Made by a program: the position numbers and the translations under genes
From: Pedobacter cryoconitis
Lineage (GTDB): Bacteria > Bacteroidota > Bacteroidia > Sphingobacteriales > Sphingobacteriaceae
Length of the DNA stretch: 64,000 bases
NCBI RefSeq assembly: GCF_014200595.1
Contig: NZ_JACHCG010000001.1
Coordinates: 992,001-1,056,000 of the forward strand
Direction of reading: 5' to 3'
In this document: one piece after another, positions 8,841 through 23,800 of the stretch
Numbering within the stretch: position 1 is the first letter of the stretch
Layout of the letters: each line of letters opens with the position of its first letter
Notes under the pieces: model-generated
Database searches by the model: none
Told to the model about the DNA's origin: nothing
What the model saw: the letters and a program-made list of their open reading frames with translations, nothing else

Positions 8841-11800
8841 TGAAGGTTTGGCCAGGTTAAGCGGGTTACAAGAAGGGATGTTGTTTCATGGTCTTTATGA
8901 TGGTGAGGCGGGAACTTATATCCAGCAGTTTTATTGTACACTGGAGAATCTTGAGGTGAACAAATTCGTAAAGAGCTGGCAGAATCTGATCAGTCAGCAT
9001 AGTATTTTGCGCAGCGGGTTTTACCATGATGTGTTCAGTGTGCCTGTTCAGTGTATTTACAAAGCAGCAGAAATCCCGGTTACCTTATTAGATTACCGTC
9101 ATTTAAGCAGTACTGAACAAGAAAATGCGATCCGTGAATTTGAGGCATCAGATCGTTTACAGGGTTTTGATTTTACGGTTTTACCATTGATGCGTCTGTG
9201 TTTGATCCAGCTGGGTGATCACAACTATCATATGATCTGGAGTTATCATCATATTCTTTTGGATGGCTGGTCTCTTCCTATCATTCTGGAAGAATTATTA
9301 CGCGCTTATGAATCAGAGGTAACAGCAACAGCTCTAACAGTTTTACCTAATGCGCGTTACGACGATTATATCAGATACATTTACCGCAAGGATAAAGATA
9401 AAGCCAGTAATTACTGGCGTAAATATATGGAAGGCGTAAGTGAGGGCACCTTACTGAATTTCATCAGCGCTACAGCAGACCGCAATAAAGGAAAAGGTGT
9501 TTATGAAAAGGTAAAACTACACATTGATAGTACGTTTACGGCTTCCCTGATGCAATTTACCCATCGCAATCATATTACCCTGAATACTTTAATGCAGGGG
9601 GTGTGGGCATATTTGCTGCATCGCTATACTGGCAAAACTGAGGTTACTTACGGGGTTATCGTATCTGGCAGACCAGAAGATTTGCCGGGTGTAGAAAGAG
9701 GGGTAGGGATGTATATCAATACGCTTCCATTACACATTGCAGTTGATGAAGACCAGTCTTTAACCGGTTGGTTACACGCATTACAGATCAATCAGCTGGA
9801 AAGCAGAGAACACCAGTATACAACCCTCAATGAAATACAGCGTTTATCAGCTATTTCAGGTGATATCTTTGATAGTTTACTGGTTTTTGAAAATTATCCG
9901 GTTAGTAAAGTACTGAACGAAAAGCCATGGCAATTGAGTTTGGAAAACATTGGATTGCATGAACATACCAATTATCCTTTCAATATAGTCATATTGGCCA
10001 CAGATACGATTCAGATTGATTTTGGCTATAATTCAAGCTTATTATCTCCTGAATATGCTGCTTCTATTTCTGCACACTTTGAGCAGGTGTTACAGCAGTT
10101 CGTTACAATTGGACAAGGCTTGTTATCGTCGGTAGAAATACTATCAAATCAAGAGCGTAGCCTGTTGCTGGATGTATTTAATGATAGTTCAAGCCAATAT
10201 CTGCAACCAGCATTGACTATTATAGATGCTTTTAACGAGCAGGTAGTCCTGACACCAGAAAATACAGCGATTGTTTATGGATCAGCTTCATTGACTTACC
10301 GTGAATTGGATAAACGTTCTGAAGCGCTTGCACATACTTTGATCAGTAAAGGTTTACAACCTGGGGCATTGGTTCCGGTAGCGACGAAACGGAGTCTGGA
10401 TATGATGGTCGGTATCCTGGCTATTTTGAAAGCAGGAGCAGCCTACGTACCTATAGACCCGGATTATCCACAAGAAAGGATTTCATTTATGCTGGAAGAT
10501 ACAGCAGGCAAAATAGCCATCACTACTAGTGAATGGCTTCCGCTGTTGACCAGTTTAGCTCCTGATCTTGAATTTATTTGTCTGGATAAAATAGAATTAA
10601 CCGCTGTAGAAACCACTGTTCAGGTGAATACAACTGTCCCTGATAGTCCTGCTTACGTGATTTATACCTCAGGTTCAACAGGTCAGCCAAAAGGGGTAGT
10701 GGTGACGCAGCATAATGTAGTAAGTTTGGTAAAAGATATCAGTTATGTTGAATTAAACGAACATGATGTCTTGCTGTCAACCGGCTCACCTTCCTTTGAT
10801 GCGACTACTTTTGAATACTGGGGTATGCTGCTGAATGGCGGAAAACTGATTCTTTGTCCTGATGACAGCTTGCTCGACAGCAGCTTGTTAAAAGAACAGA
10901 TACGTTTACACCAGGTGACAAAAATGTGGTTCACTTCGAGCTGGTTTAATCAATTGATCGATACCGATATCAGTGTCTTTGAGGGGCTTTCAACTGTATT
11001 GGCTGGTGGAGAGAAATTATCAGATGAACACGTATTTAAAATCAGGAAAACCTATCCTGAGCTCATCGTGATCAATGGTTATGGCCCTACAGAAAATACG
11101 ACTTTCTCGCTTACATTTACGATTGATGACAGGGGCAGTATTCCGATTGGAAAACCATTGGATAGCCGTTCTGCCTATATATTAGATGCACAATTGAGAT
11201 TATTGCCAGCAGGCGTACCCGGTGAAATATACCTGGGAGGTGCTGGTTTATCTCTTGGGTATCTGAACCGTCCTGAGCTGACGGCAGAAAGATTTATTGA
11301 TCATCCTTTTAATAAAGGGGAGAAAATATATAAAACCGGAGATGTTGGCCGCTGGCTTCCGGATGGCAATATTGAATACCAGGGGCGTATAGATGATCAG
11401 GTGAAAATCCGTGGTTATCGTATCGAGCTTGGGGAGATAGAAAATGTCTTACAACAAAGTGAGCTGGTGAATCAGGCCGTAGTGCTGGTCAAAGAAGAAA
11501 ATGGGACTAAACGTCTGGTTGGTTATGTTGTGCCAGAAGGTGAATTTGACAGAGATAACATTGTTGATTTTCTGAAAAGCCGTTTACCAGAATATATGAT
11601 CCCTGCGCTATGGGTAGCGCTGGATAAATTACCGCTGACCAATAATGGTAAAGTCGATAAAAAAGCCTTGCCAGATGCAGATACGGGTTCGCTGTTTACA
11701 GGAAACTATGAAGCTCCGCGTAATGCGATGGAGCAGGATCTGGTTACGATCTGGCAGGATTTACTGCGTATTCCAAGCGTAGGTATTCATGATAATTTCT

Positions 11801-14800
11801 TTGAACTTGGAGGTGATTCTATTATTACAATACAGGTTGTCAGCCGTGCTAAACGAATGGGCTATAACCTGCACCCGAGGGATCTGTTTATCTGTCAGAC
11901 GATTGCAGTACTAGCTGCTGTTCTTGTGAAAAGTGAAGCTGAGGCTGGCTCTTTAGCAGAACAGGGGATTTTAAATGGTCACAGTGGTTTACTTCCCGTT
12001 CAGCAATGGTTTTTTGAAATTGCTGATCAGACAGAATCTCATTTCAATCAGCATGTTTTACTGACTATTGCAAAAAATATTGCTCAGGATACAATAGAGG
12101 GGGCTATCCGTACATTGGTTCAATACCATGATGCCCTTCGTTTTACCTACCATTCCAATGAAACCGGACTGGTACAAGAATATGGTACCTATAAAGGTCA
12201 GCTTGATATAGCAGATTTAAAATCGGTTAAACCTGAGCGATTACAGGCAGCCATTTTGCAAACTGCCGAAGAATACCAGCGCAGTCTGGATATTGAAAAA
12301 GGAATATTATTCCGTGCAGTACTGATTCTGACAGCAGAAGAAGTACAACAACACCGTTTGCTGATTATCGTGCATCACCTTGCAGTAGATGGCGTTTCAT
12401 GGCGCATATTGGTTGAAGATTTACAATTACTGCTCGAAAATGGTGCTGATCAATCCGTAGAAGAAGTATTAGGCCAGAAGACCAGCTCTGTTCGTCAATG
12501 GTATGATGCATTGACAACTTATGCTGAAAACAATGATTTAAACACACAATTAAGCTATTGGGAAAAAACAGTACAGCAGGCAGGTCAGTTAAAAACAGAT
12601 TTTGATTACCCGGGTATAGTTACTTACGGTGATACCACCAGCCAGGTATTGAAATTAAACAGCAAACAAACACGTCGTCTTTTACAAGAAGTACCTAAAG
12701 CTTACCATACAGAAATTAACGATATTTTACTGTCTGCATTAGCCATGACTTTGACTGAATGGAACGGGAATGAAACCGTTACAATCAAAATGGAAGGTCA
12801 TGGACGTGAAGACATCGCAACAAACATTGACACCAGTCGTACCATAGGCTGGTTCACAAGTTTATATCCGGTATCTTTTGAAATAGCACCAGACCTGCTT
12901 GCGGATGGTGTAGTGAAAAGTGTGAAAGAACAATTACGCCAGGTTCCAGGAAAAGGCCTCGGTTATGGTATTCTTAAATATATCAGCAAAGAACCATCGT
13001 TACAGCATTTTAATGGCGATATCGTATTCAACTACTTAGGTCAGATGAATAATATGCTGGACAGTCATGGAATTCTGGGTACAGCAGAAGAGGAGGCGGG
13101 AACACCAGTTGGTCTTGCTTTCAGGATGCCTGATAAACTTTATATCAATAGTATCATTAAAAACGAGGAACTGGAAATAGACTGGAGATACAGTCATTAT
13201 CATTTCTCCTCAGCAAGTATTCAGCATTTATCGGCGGCTTTTATTGCTAACCTGGAAACACTGATTGACCATTGCGTTTCTTGTACAGAAACTACTTTCA
13301 CGCCTTCAGATTATGGCCTTGGCCATGTAATCAGCTTCCGTGAACTGGATGCATTTTTAGCTGATGGAAATCGTAAGAAACAAATAGAAAGTATTTATCC
13401 GCTGAGTGGATTGCAGGCAGGTATGCTTTTCCACGGACTGGCAGATACTCAGACTGGTTCTTATGTAGAACAGCTTACGGCCGATATTACTGCCCTGAAC
13501 GAACAATTGTTTGCACAGAGCTGGGAATATCTGCTAAAACAGCATACGATATTAAGAAGTGCTTTTTATTACGATGTTTTCAATATCCCGGTACAATGTG
13601 TATTGAAGGAGGTTAAATTGCCAATTGAGGTGCAGGATTACCGTGGACTCAGCAAAAAGGCACAGCAGAAAGCCATTCAGAAATACACAGCTAATGATCG
13701 TGTCCGTGGTTTTGATTTTGCAGAAGTGCCGTTAATGCGGATCTGCCTGTTCCGTTTGGCAGACAATGCGTACAGGTTATTGTGGAGTTTTCATCACATC
13801 CTGTTGGATGGCTGGTCATTACCAGTATTGATAGAAGAGCTTTTACAAACTTATGAGTCGTTAAGCAATGCTCAGCCAGTTTTAAGCGCAGCAGAAGATC
13901 GTTATGAAAACTATATCCGTTATATTAACCGCCGTCATCAACAGGAAGAAAAAGAATACTGGTTTAACTACCTGAAACCGCTTACCGAAAGCAGTAAACT
14001 ACCATTTATCAGGACAGCTGCGGAACAAACTAAAGGTGACGGACAATTTAAAATAGAGACTATACAACTGGATAAAGCAGTTACGGCAAGTCTTACTGCT
14101 TATACACAACGTAACAGGATTACCCTGAATACGCTGGTACAAGGTGTTTGGGCCTATTTATTACATCAGTATACCGGTCGTGCCGATGTAGTTTATGGAG
14201 TTACTGTATCTGGCCGTCCCGAAGATCTGGCAGGGGTTGAACGTGCAGTAGGGATGTATATTAATACACTTCCGCTATTTACGCAGATCGAACCTGCTCA
14301 GGAAGTCTCCGTATGGTTGCAGCAATTGCAGGCCGGTCAATTACGCAGCCGTGAATTCCAATACTCCGCTTTGAATGAAATTCAGCGTCAGAGTTCAGTT
14401 TCAGGCGAATTATTTGATAGTATCCTTGTGTTTGAAAATTATCCGGTAGATGAGGTTTTATTAGCTCAATCCTGGAAATTACAATTAACCGGAGCAGATG
14501 TAAAAGAGCAGACCAACTATCCGCTCAGCATTACGGTGATGGCAGCAGAGGAGATCAATATCCGTTTTGAATATAATACAGCATTATTGAGCGGTGCTGA
14601 TGTAAAAAGAATGACCGGGCATTTTGAAACTGCACTGTTCCATATCATTACACAGAAAGCACCAAAACTTGAAAATATAGGTATACTGACCGCCGAAGAA
14701 AAACGAGGGTTAATAGAAGACGTGAATTCTAATAAATTCAGTTATGATGCAGAGCAGACTATCGTTAGTCTTTTTGCAGAACAGGTGTTACAATCTCCGT

Positions 14801-17800
14801 CAGCAACTGCGGTAATCTTTGAAGGGGAGCAGCTGACTTATGCTGAGCTGGATGAGCTTTCCAATAAACTGGCTCATAAACTAATTGATTTCGGCATTAA
14901 AAGAGGTACACTCCTCCCATTATTTATAGAACGTTCCCCTGAAATGATTGTGGGTATTCTTGGAGTACTGAAAGCTGGAGCTGCTTATGTACCTATTCAT
15001 CCGGATTACCCGGCTGAAAGGATTGCTTTTGTTCTTTCGGATATTGCGGCACCATTAATTTTGAGCAGTCGCGTGAGTTCTGGGTTTTTGCCTGAAAGTG
15101 AATTACCAGTTATATTACTGGATAACAAATTATTGTCAGAAGGTACTTCAACAGCACCTATTCAGGAATACTATCCGTCAGATCTGGCCTATGTAATCTA
15201 TACTTCGGGCTCCACCGGGCAACCTAAAGGTGTACTGATCGAACATCGCGGTGTGGTTAACCTGATCAGTTACCAGGGATCTAAATTTGGTATTGATCAG
15301 ACAGACCGGATTCTTCAGTTCTCTAACTATAATTTTGATGCTGCTGTAGAACAGATTTTCCTTGCGCTATTTAATGGTGCAACACTGGTCGTGCTGGACG
15401 AAACTACCCGTTTAGACCCGTCTGCATTGGAAAACCTGTTGCTGAATGAGCAAATTACACACCTTCATGCTACGCCAGGTTTCCTGGAAACTATTAATGC
15501 AGGCAATTACGGAGGATTAAGACGTGTAATCTCAGGTGGTGAATACTGCCGCGTTTCACTCGCTGAAAAATGGAAACCGTTCGCCACATTTTATAACGAA
15601 TACGGGCCTACTGAAACTACAGTAACGGCGCTTGAATATCAATATCCATCATCTTCAGCAGCAACCGGACAAGATAGTGTACCAATTGGCCGCGGTTTAG
15701 GGAATATCCGCACTTACCTGCTGGATGCACAATTGCGTCCGGTTGCAGCCGGAGTTGCCGGAGAGCTATATATCGCAGGTGTACAGGTGGCAAGAGGTTA
15801 CTTAAACCGTCCTGAACAAACTGCTCAGAGTTTCCTTGCAGATCCGTTTGTAAGCGGAGAGCGCATGTATAAAACAGGTGATATCTGTAAGTTACTGCCA
15901 GATGGAAATATAACTTTTGTGGGCCGTAATGACGAGCAGGTCAAAGTCCGTGGTTACCGTATCGAACTTGGTGAAATAGAAAATATTTTAGAACAAAATA
16001 GCCAGGTTTCACAAGGGGTGGTATTGGCCAAAGCAGACGATCAGGGCAATAAACGCCTGGTAGGTTATGTTGTTCCGGCTGATGGTGACCTGTTTGATAA
16101 AGAAGAGCTGGTTGCCTTCCTGAAAACCCGTTTACCAGAATATATGGTTCCGGGCTGGTGGGTAGTTTTAGCTCAGCTACCACTTACAGGCAATGGTAAA
16201 ATTGATAAAAAGGCTTTGCCTGATCCAGATGCAAATGATCTGGTGGCACAAGAATATGTTGCTCCTGCAAATCAACTGGAACAAACGCTGGCTGTAATCT
16301 GGCAGGAGTTATTGGGATTAACGCAAGTAGGTGTTCATGATAATTTCTTTGAACTGGGAGGTGATTCTATTATTACCATCCAGGTAGTGAGCCGTGCCAG
16401 ACGCGCGGGTTACGGATTAAATCCCCGTGACTTATTTACCTGTCAGACCATTTCGCGTCTTGCCGCATTCATGGATTTAGCACAGGAAGTCAAAGTTGTT
16501 GCTGAGCAAGGCACTTTAAAAGGAAACAGTGGACTATTGCCTATACAGCAATGGTTCCTGGAAACAGAAACTGATTTGCTTTCCCATTATAACCAGCATA
16601 TAGTTTTAACAGTTGCTAAAAATATCACTGCTGAACAATTACAGAGCGCACTTGATAAACTGGTGAATCATCATGATGCGCTTCGTTTTGCTTATCATTT
16701 ATCAGCAGGGGGCTGGGAACAAACTTATAGTGATCAGCAGTCAGAAATCAAAATCTTTGACTATACACAAAATGAAAAAGAATGGTCAGAAGCGATTCAA
16801 ACCAATCTGGATCTTTTGCAGGTTCAGGTCGCTATAACAAAAGGTAACTTGTTACAGGCAGCCTTATTAATTGCTCCTGCTCATGCGCCAGCTAATCAAT
16901 TACTGCTGGTTGTGCATCACTTAGCCGTAGATGGTGTATCATGGCGTATCCTCACAGATGATCTTGAATTGTTGCTGCAACAGGAAGATCAGCCTGTTTT
17001 AACTGTATTAGGCAATAAAACAAGTTCTGTCCGTCAATGGTACCATACGATGGCAGCCTATGGCAAACGTACAAATCTGCTGAACCAGGAAGCATATTGG
17101 AAAAAAACTAAGCAGGAATTAGTTCCGCTGCTTACTGATTACACCTTTAATGAGGCTATAACTATAGCTGATATACAGAGTTATACAGTAAAATTAGGCA
17201 GTAGCGCAACTTCAAATCTATTGAAGGAAGTACCTAAAGCCTACCACACCGAAATTAATGATATTCTGTTAAATGCACTGGCACTTACAATTGCATCACA
17301 CAATAATAATAACAAGGTATTGGTGGGAATGGAAGGTCACGGCCGTGAAGATTTAGCAGCAGATGCCGATACCAGCCGTACCGTTGGCTGGCTGACCAGT
17401 ATGTTCCCTGTTTTACTTGAAATAGAAACCGGAGCAGGTAAAGGACAGCAGCTTAAAAATATCAAAGAACAATTAAGACAGATACCGGGCAAAGGAATTG
17501 GTTACGGTTTACTTAAATACATCAATAAAACTGAATCCTTGCAGGGAAAAGATTCGTGGGAAGTGTTATTTAACTACCTCGGACAATCAGGTCAAACCGC
17601 AGCTGAAGGTTTATATACAGTGCCGCGATGGGAATTATTTGGTTCATCAGCAGGCAGTGATTTCCCGGTTGAAGGAAAGCTGGCTGTCAATAGTATGATT
17701 ATTGAGGATGAACTGGTCTTATACTGGAGTTACAGCAGCCGTCATTTCAATGCAAAAACTATCCATCGGCTGGCGGCAGATTACCTGTCCCACCTCGAAG

Positions 17801-20800
17801 ATATTATCAAACATTGCACTGCAAAAGGTACAGCTTCATTTACGCCCTCTGATTATGGATTGGGTGAGGTGATCAGTTATAATGAACTGGATCAATTTCT
17901 GGATGATGATTATAATGGTAAACAAAGGAAATTGCAACTGGAAAGTATTTCCCGTTTGAGTGGATTACAAGAAGGTATGCTGTTCCATAGTCTTTATGAT
18001 CAAAATGCAGGAGCATATATTCAGCAGTTTACCGGCGAACTGAAAGATGCAGACATACCTGCTTTCATACAGAGCTGGCAACACCTCTTAAAACAACATA
18101 GTATTTTAAGAAGTGCATTTTATTACGACGTATTCCAGGTACCGGTTCAATGTGTTTACAAAGAAGCACAGATCCCTGTGGATCAACTGGATCTGCGCGC
18201 TTTAAATGCTGAGCAGCAAGAGCTGGCTGTTCAGGAATATAAGAAGGAGGATCTTATAAAAGGCTTTGACTTTATCTCCGCTCCACTGATGCGTATTTGT
18301 CTGATTCAGCTGGAGGAGACCCGTTATCAATTCTGCTTAACTCATCATCATATTTTATTAGATGGCTGGTCAATGCCAGTATTGATGGAAGAACTGCTGA
18401 CTAACTATGAATACCTGGTCCATAAAAAAGCTATACCAGTTGTCGCAGAAGACCGTTACGAAAATTATATCCGTTACATAGAGCGCCAGGATAAAGAGGA
18501 CGCAATTGCTTACTGGCGTAATTATCTTGATGGCTTGGAAGAAGCAACCTTACTTCCTTTCATCAATAACTTATCAGATCGTACCAAAGGTAACCGCGGA
18601 TACAGGGAAGAAATCTTCCAGCTTGATGCTGAATTTACAGCACGTTTAATACGTTATGCACAGCAAAACAGGGTGACAATTAATACCCTGATGCAGGGGG
18701 TCTGGTCTTACCTGCTTTACAATTATACAGGTAGAAAAGATGTTTCCTTTGGTATTGTGGTGTCTGGTCGTCCGGAAGATTTACCGGGAGTAGAAAGTGC
18801 AATCGGAATGTATATCAATACTTTACCGCTTCACGGTCAGATTGATTTATCACAGGATATTGCGGAAGGATTACAGAAAATACAAGAACAGCAACTGGAA
18901 AGCAGGGCTTACCAATATACCAGTCTGAGTGAAATTCAACGCCTGTCTGGTATGACCGGAAACCTGTTTGATACGCTGATGGTCTTTGAAAATTATCCGG
19001 TTAGCAAGGCTTTAGAGGCACAACCCTGGAGTTTACAGCTCAATAAGCTGGATGTTGGAGAACAGCATACCAATTATCCTTTAAGTATCATTGTGATGGC
19101 TGGCAAAGAAATAGCTATCCATTTCAGTTATAATGACCTGTTAGATGAAAATTATATCAAGTTAATAGCCGGTCACTTTAAGCAGGTACTCCATCAGGTA
19201 GTTTCTTCAGGAAAGCTGAATTTCGGCGATCTCAACCTGCTGACTAAGTGCGAACAAGAACAATTATTAAATGATTTCAATGCCACGGGCATTTCGCCAC
19301 TACCAGTTCAGACTGTGGTTACCCGTTTTGCAGAACAGGCAGTGTTGCAGGCTGACCGCCCGGCTATTATCGCTGGGGCAGTTTCGCTGAGTTATAGGGA
19401 ACTGGATGAGCAATCTTCTCGTTTTGCGCATTATCTGGTTGAAAAAGGGGTGACCACAGGAACTCTGGTGCCGGTTTGCGAGGAAAGATCTGCTGGTATT
19501 ATTATCTCTATCCTTGCGATTGCTAAAGCAGGTGGGGTTTATGTTCCCATTGATCCGGGTTATCCGGCAGAACGTATCCAGTATATGTTAGCAGATACCG
19601 GCGCAACTTTACTGATTGCCAATGAGAAAGTATCAGCTGGTTTGCCAGTGATCAAAAATCTGGAATTGATTAACCCTGAAAAGCTGAAGCTGGAAGATTA
19701 TCCGGTTACAGCACCGGTTATCCCTGTTGATTTGGCAGATCTGGTTTATGTAATTTATACTTCAGGATCTACAGGTCAGCCAAAAGGTGTACAGATTACC
19801 CATGCCGGGCTTTCTAATTTAGTCAGCTGGCATCTGGAACGTTATGAATTAAACAGTGAAAGTAAAACTACCGCGGCAGCGGGGATCGGTTTCGATGCTT
19901 TCGGCTGGGAAATATGGCCTGCATTGAGTGCAGGTGCTGCATTATATATTATTGATGATGAACAAAGATTGTCGCCATCGGGTTTAGCAGCTTATTATCT
20001 TCAGGAAGGTATTACGCATAGCTTCCTGTCTACGATTTTAATCCCTGAATTTATAGCAGCAAGCAGGAACCGTTCATTAGCCTTAAAATACCTGCTTGCA
20101 GGTGGAGATAAATTAGCCGCCGTCAATCTTGATGGTCTGGGTTACCAGATAGTGAATAACTACGGACCAACAGAAAACAGTGTTGTGACTACCAGTTACG
20201 TGCTTTCAGCTGCGGATGGTGAAACTGCGCCTCCAATTGGTATCCCGGTGAGCAATACACAATTATATATTGTCAATGCAGAGAACAAACTAAGCCCGGT
20301 TGGTGTAGCCGGGGAATTGTGCATAAGCGGTGCCGGTTTAGCTAAAGGCTATCTGAACCGTGAAGAACTGACCAGAGAGAAATTTACAGTTAACCCATTC
20401 GACCAGAACCAGGAGGTGAAAATGTACCGCAGTGGTGATTTGGCACGCTGGTTACCAGATGGAAATATCGAATATCTGGGGCGTATAGATGATCAGGTTA
20501 AAATCCGTGGTTACCGTATAGAATTAGGGGAGATCGAAAATGTACTTCAGCAAAATCCAGCAGTCAAACAGGCTGTAGTATTGGCTAAAGCAGACGGCAG
20601 AGGTAATAAGCAATTGGTAGGTTATATTGTGCCAGCACACGTTTTTGATAAAGAAAGCCTGATCAGTTATCTGAAAGACAGGTTACCAGATTATATGGTC
20701 CCTGCATTATGGGTTTCCTTAGAAAAACTGCCAATGACCAGTAATGGTAAGGTAGACAAGAAAATGCTGCCTGAAGCAGATGTAAACAGTTTGCTTAGTT

Positions 20801-23800
20801 TGAACTACGTTGCACCACGAAATACAGCAGAACAAACACTGGCAGAAATCTGGCAGGAGTTGTTGCGCGTAGAACAGGTGGGTATCCATGATAACTTCTT
20901 TGAATTAGGTGGGGATTCCATTATTACCATACAAGCCGTTAGCCGTGCAAAAAGAGCTGGTTTAGAATTCCAGCCAAAAGATTTATTCGTTCACCAGACT
21001 ATTGCCCGTTTAGCGGCGCTTTTACAAGTCGCTAAAGCGCAGCTGGTTAAAGGAGAGGAAGGCACCCTATGCGGAAACAGCGGATTGCTGCCTATACAGG
21101 CATGGTTCTTTGAGGATGGCGGTACCGTAACGTCTCATTTCAATCAGCAGATTCTATTAAACCTGGATAAGCAGACCGATACTTCAGTACTTGAAGTGGC
21201 GGTCAAACAATTGATAGCTTACCATGATGCCCTGCGTTTTGTTTATGAGCGAACAGCAAATGGCTGGGAACAGCGTTATGGAGATTATAGAGGTAAACTG
21301 AAGATTACAGATCTGACACAGACATCTGCTCATCTGGTGGCTGATGCGATTACGGCTGAATGTAATCTTGCACAAAGAAGTCTGGATATTGAGCAGGGGA
21401 TCTTGATCCATACTGTTTTGATGCAGACACCAGAAAGCGAAACTTATAACCGTTTGCTGGTTGTGGTACACCACCTTGCAGTAGATGGCGTTTCATGGCG
21501 GATCTTTTTAGAAGATCTGACTTCATTACTGCAAACACCACAACAAGGATTAACTGCTGCTAAAAGCCATTCTTACAGACAGTGGCAGGAATCGCTCATG
21601 GCTTACAGCAATAGCCGCAGCTTGTTGGCTCAGGAACCTTACTGGAAAACAGCCGTAGAACAATACATCCCTTTAAAAACAGAAAAAGAAGATGGAGGTG
21701 AAATCAGCGCTGCGGACACTGCAAATTATGTAGTTACTTTAGACACTAAACAAACACAGCGTTTGTTGCAGGAAGTTCCAAAAGCATACCATACTGAAAT
21801 CAATGATATCCTGCTGAGTGCACTGGCGCTTACTTTGTCGGAATGGAATCAGGAAAGTAAAGTATCTATTGGTTTAGAAGGTCACGGACGTGAAGACATT
21901 GATGCGGAAAGTGATATCAGTCATACGATTGGCTGGTTTACTACGCTTTATCCAGTATTACTGGAAGTTGGAACAGCAAGAGGACCAGCTAATGTCATTA
22001 AAAATATTAAAGAGCAATTACGCCGGATCCCGGTCAAAGGGATCGGTTATGGCGTATTGAAATATATCAACAAGACTGCATCCCTGCAAAGCAAAGATCC
22101 ATGGGATGTGGTCTTCAATTACCTTGGACAATGGGACAATGCCGCGGGTGGAAACGGGCATTTATCAGCTGCTAAAGAAGACACTGGGGCTACAGTAGGC
22201 AACGATTTCATTTTCCGTGATAAACTGGCCATCAACAGTTCAGTTCGCAATGGCGAATTGGTTATTGACCTGGGTTACAGTACCAAACATTTTACTACAG
22301 CAGGAATTCAGCAAATAGGGGAGTCTTATCTTTCTTATTTACAAACCCTGATTGATCATTGTGCAGCGCAAACTACCACTATTTTTACCCCTTCAGATTA
22401 TGGATTGGGTGAGGCAGTGACTTATCAGGAACTGGATAACTTCCTGGATGGAACTTATCTTCAACAAACACGCAGAAACCAGGTAGAACGGATTTATCCA
22501 TTGAGTGGTTTGCAGTCTGGTATGTTATTCCACGGTCTTTATGATGGTGAAGCGGGTAATTATGTAGAACAATTTACCTCAGTTCTTCATCATGTTGATG
22601 AAGCAATTTTCATGAAGAGCTGGGATTGGGTGATGCAAAGACATACAATTTTGCGCAGTGCATTCTATGCTGATGCGTTTAATATCCCTGTGCAATGTGT
22701 TTATAAAGAGGTAGCCATGCCGTTAACGGTTTTTGATTATCGCGCTATGGATGCGTTGACACAAGAAACGACGATTCAGCAATATGCTGCTGCCGATCGT
22801 TTAGGAGGTTTTGATTTTACAACGGCTCCGCTGATGCGTGTTTGTCTGTCAAAACTGGACAATAACCGTACACATTTGCTTTGGACGTTCCACCACATTT
22901 TACTGGATGGATGGTCTGTGCCGATTTTATTACAGGAATTACTGGAAGTTTATGAAGCGCTGGCAACAGGTAAGGTGGCACCTGTCTTCACCGAAGATCG
23001 TTATGAAGACTATATCCAATATATTCAGCAGGATGATAACGGAAAAGCAGCAGCACACTGGAAAAATTATTTACAGCATATCACAGAAGGCAGTTTACTT
23101 CCTTTTGTAAATACCACAGCAGACCGTACCAAAGGGATCGGAGTTTACAGTCTGGAAAAATTAGTTGTTAATGCGGAAAAAACGGCGCTTTTAGCTGCTT
23201 ATGCACAACGAAATCACATTACCCTGAATACCTTAATGCAAGGTGTATGGGCTTATTTATTAGCACAATATACGGGTCGGAATGAAGTTACTTATGGGGT
23301 AACCGTATCAGGGCGTCCGGAAGCATTACCGGGCATAGAAAATGCTGTAGGTATGTATATCAATACGTTGTTGTTGGCGGCCACAGTGAATGATTCTCCG
23401 CTATCAGATTGGCTGCAAGCTATACAGGCGGCTCAACTTGATAACCGTGAATACCAGTATACCCCATTAAATGAGGTGAAACGCTGGGCTACTATAGAGG
23501 GAGAATTGTTTGACACTTTGTTGGTCTTCGAAAATTATCCTGTCAGCGAAGTTTTGGCTGCACGTACCTGGAAACTGCAATTGGATGATGCTGAGATTAC
23601 TTCGCAAACCAATTACCCTTTATGGCTGGTAATTATGGCCGGAGCGGAAATCAATATCCGTTTTGAATATAATACTGGTTTATTGGATGAAAAACAGGTG
23701 AACAGGATTGCTGGTCATTTCGATCAGGTCTTATTGCAACTCGCAAATGCTGATGTGGTTACAGCTGATGATCTTGTTTTATTAACGGAGAAGGAACTCG

